DNA from: an uncultured bacterium
GTDB taxonomy: Bacteria > Bdellovibrionota_C > UBA2361 > CAKMMH01
DNA length: 6,647 bases
Direction of reading: 5' to 3'
NCBI GenBank assembly: GCA_927798255.1
Contig: CAKMMH010000101.1
Location: forward strand, 1 to 6,647
Translations under genes and position numbers: made by a program
Shown: in pieces, positions 5,458 through 6,647 of the stretch
How positions within the stretch are numbered: position 1 is the stretch's first letter
Layout of the letters: each line of letters begins with the position of its first letter
Notes under the pieces: model-generated
What the model was told of the DNA's origin: nothing
The model's input: only the letters and a program-made list of their open reading frames with translations
Database searches by the model: none

Positions 5458-5868
5458 TTATAAATTAGGAAAAAAGAATTTTACTTCAATTTTTGCATTT
5501 TCAAGGCTATCAGAACCATGAACACAATTTCTTGCTTTGCTATCTGCAAAATCAGCTCTAATTGTTCCTTTTTCAGCTTCTTTAGGATCAGTAGCCCCCA
5601 TAAGCTGTCTATTTTTAAGAACTGCACCTTCTCCCTCAAGAACAGATACTACAACAGGACCACTTGTCATATATTCAACTAAATCATCATAGAAAGGTCT
5701 TTCCTTGTGAACTTCATAAAATTTTTGAGCTTGCTCTTTTGATAAAGTTAACATTTTTGTTCCAACGATTTTTAACCCATTATCTTCGAAACGAGTAAAA
5801 ATTTTACCAATAATATTTTTTTGTACACCATCTGGTTTAACAATTGATAATGTTCTTTCAATACTCAT
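5458..5868 (-). CDS. ndk: Nucleoside diphosphate kinase (canonical)
   Basis: A 136-residue NDP kinase of standard length, keeping NTP/dNTP pools balanced in the cytoplasm. All recognised nucleotide-site residues are present: Lys11 in KPDGV, Tyr51, Phe59 in RPFY, Arg87, Thr93 in GATDP, Arg104 in GTIRADF, Asn114 and the phosphorylated His117 in [15 protein letters not shown] (minus strand, 5878-5884) sits 9 nt before the ATG, a strong ribosome binding site. The gene starts 55 nt after infA with no terminator between, so the two are probably cotranscribed. A strong terminator follows immediately. This copy is AT-rich like its neighbours (about 35% G+C in a sampled 60-nt stretch), which makes it the likely resident housekeeping gene and the other copy the newcomer. 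Confidence 0.97.
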   Translation of the reverse strand: MSIERTLSIVKPDGVQKNIIGKIFTRFEDNGLKIVGTKMLTLSKEQAQKFYEVHKERPFYDDLVEYMTSGPVVVSVLEGEGAVLKNRQLMGATDPKEAEKGTIRADFADSKARNCVHGSDSLENAKIEVKFFFPNL

Positions 5869-5923
5869 AAAATATTTCTCCTTTAATAAATTTTATAACT
5901 TAAAAATTAAATTCTTTGATATC

Positions 5924-6172
5924 TTATAAATCCACTTGCTCTTCACCTTTTGGTGTTTCCTTTAGTCTTTTAACAATACGACCTTTTGTTAAATCATATG
6001 GTGAAATTTCGACAACTACTCTATCTCCAGGGATTACCCTAATATAAAAACGTCTCATTTTTCCTGCCAAATATGCTAAAAGCTCGTGACCATTATCACA
6101 TTTAACTCTAAAAGTGGTGTTTGGAAAGCATTCTTCTACCACACCATTTAATTCAATTGTATCTTTTGCCAT
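5924..6172 (-). CDS. infA: Translation initiation factor IF-1
   Basis: IF-1 binds the A site of the 30S subunit during initiation and assists IF-2 and IF-3. The 82 residues form the single S1/OB-fold typical of the family, with the hallmark stretches [10 protein letters not shown] (21-30), [17 protein letters not shown] (36-52) and [13 protein letters not shown] (57-69). Most bacterial IF-1 proteins are about 72 residues; here an acidic/polar tail of about 11 residues (72-82) extends the C-terminus. The ribosome binding site is weak (AAG-type purines about 6 nt before the ATG). It has its own promoter upstream (6237-6265) and probably carries ndk on the same mRNA. It is not in the secY-rpmJ ribosomal-protein cluster where infA sits in many bacteria; the window holds no ribosomal-protein gene. 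Confidence 0.97.
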   Translation of the reverse strand: MAKDTIELNGVVEECFPNTTFRVKCDNGHELLAYLAGKMRRFYIRVIPGDRVVVEISPYDLTKGRIVKRLKETPKGEEQVDL

Positions 6173-6229
6173 AAAAAATCTTACTTAAAATTCTCTAAAC
6201 ATTTATAAAATATGCTAAATTACAACATA

Positions 6230-6250
6230 TTGATACCTTATAGATATCAA
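6230..6250. promoter_or_regulatory. Inverted repeat over the infA -10 box
   Basis: On the minus strand the arms TTGATATC and GGTATCAA flank TATAA. Six outer base pairs are perfectly symmetric, and an RNA copy would add a G-U and a C-G pair. The -10 box lies in the centre and the inner arm covers the predicted start site, an arrangement typical of repressor operators. The element is 21 bp in all. No matching second site was found in the window. Confidence 0.45.
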
Positions 6251-6265
6251 TAAAACTACTGTAAA
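6237..6265 (-). promoter_or_regulatory. infA promoter
   Basis: TTTACA (-35, 6260-6265) and TATAAG (-10, 6237-6242) on the minus strand, each five of six to the sigma-70 type consensus, with an ideal 17-bp spacer. Transcription would start near 6230, giving a leader of about 57 nt before infA. This is the best promoter match in the window. Confidence 0.65.
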
Positions 6266-6356
6266 TTTTTTGTGTATACTAACACTTTTTTTTAAAAACT
6301 GCAAAATTTCAAAAATAATATGGACTTTTTATCAAAAATATGGCGCTATTAATGAG

Positions 6357-6458
6357 GCCAATATGGATATTATGGTCGTCTTTAAGACGTAAACCGATTT
6401 ATAAATTTATATAATTTATTGGGGTCACTCCCCGTTTCTAATCCATATTGGCTTTTTT
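6357..6458 (+). ncRNA. Candidate small structured RNA with intrinsic terminator
   Basis: A perfect 12-bp stem, GCCAATATGGAT (6357-6368) with ATCCATATTGGC (6441-6452), is followed directly by six T (6453-6458), which fixes the direction as rightward. Two further hairpins lie inside: CGTC/GACG (6377-6380 and 6386-6389), enclosed by GGT/ACC (6374-6376 and 6393-6395), and GGGG/CCCC around TCACT (6421-6433). The result resembles a three-way junction of about 100 nt. No rightward gene lies between 3599 and this site, so it is not simply the terminator of a protein gene. No convincing promoter was found; TATACT at 6275-6280 is one possible -10. I do not recognise the family. A terminator-bearing mobile element is an alternative. 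Confidence 0.5.
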
Positions 6459-6647
6459 AGTACACAAAATCTGCTAAATCCTAAGCTACCATACCTATCC
6501 TTAACAAGTTTTTTATTCTAAATATGAGATAGCTAAAATACTAAATGCCTCCCCCCCCTAACCTGTCTACACCTAACACATCAGATCCCTGAAATACAAA
6601 AACAGTTATCAAATACCAGCCATAAAAACTATCATCAAATTATTTAT
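6459..6647. other. Gene-free right edge with C-rich run
   Basis: Stop codons interrupt all frames and no coding sequence is supported. The plus strand is strikingly poor in G and contains a run of eight C (6551-6558). No hairpin with a T-tract, tRNA or promoter stands out. Confidence 0.5.

Noticed and set aside
6357..6452. tRNA-like reading of the structured element
   Set aside because: A 7-bp acceptor-like stem can be drawn, but there is no proper anticodon arm, TTC loop or spacing, and the stem actually extends to 12 bp.
6541..6639. 32-codon minus-strand frame ending in a Gly run encoded by the C8 tract
   Set aside because: It is bounded by stops on both sides, with no ATG or ribosome binding site and no recognisable product.

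Overview
The window reads as a piece of an AT-rich genome (sampled gene interiors are about 27-35% G+C by hand count) from a Gram-negative, two-membrane bacterium. The outer-membrane lipid-transport type ATPase (MlaF-like) and the PAS-family style of the hybrid histidine kinase suggest a deltaproteobacterial or similar lineage. No rRNA or other reliable marker is present, so the lineage is not fixed.

Layout, left to right. Positions 1-152 are a GC-rich (about 55%), hairpin-dense stretch with no convincing gene. A leftward cluster follows, transcribed from 3041 down to 169. It holds a sensor-less histidine kinase/response-regulator hybrid, an MlaF-type ABC ATPase translationally coupled to it, and a DEVH-box helicase reduced to its first RecA domain plus an Arg/Gly-rich tail. 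A 210-nt divergent intergenic region separates this cluster from a rightward cold-shock-domain gene with a Ser/Thr-rich tail (3252-3599). Four more leftward genes follow: rlmN, an aberrant nucleoside diphosphate kinase, a canonical nucleoside diphosphate kinase, and infA. A 475-nt gene-free region (6173-6647) closes the window. It contains a good infA promoter with an inverted repeat over its -10 box, and a well-formed structured element ending in a T-tract that looks like a rightward small RNA.

Functional theme. The right half is translation and nucleotide housekeeping: IF-1, NDP kinase and 23S rRNA/tRNA adenine methylation. RNA handling also appears in the cold-shock protein and in the helicase remnant with its RGG-like tail. 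The two ndk genes lie side by side but differ in composition, active-site neighbourhood and terminator. The left one (about 46% G+C, with a seven-G run) looks acquired rather than duplicated in place.

Most worth a second look are the 6357-6458 structured RNA candidate, the GC-rich element at the left edge next to the truncated helicase, the paired ndk genes, the inverted repeat on the infA promoter, and the three long C/G homopolymers in otherwise AT-rich DNA. I see no defence system, CRISPR array, transposase or other complete novel system.
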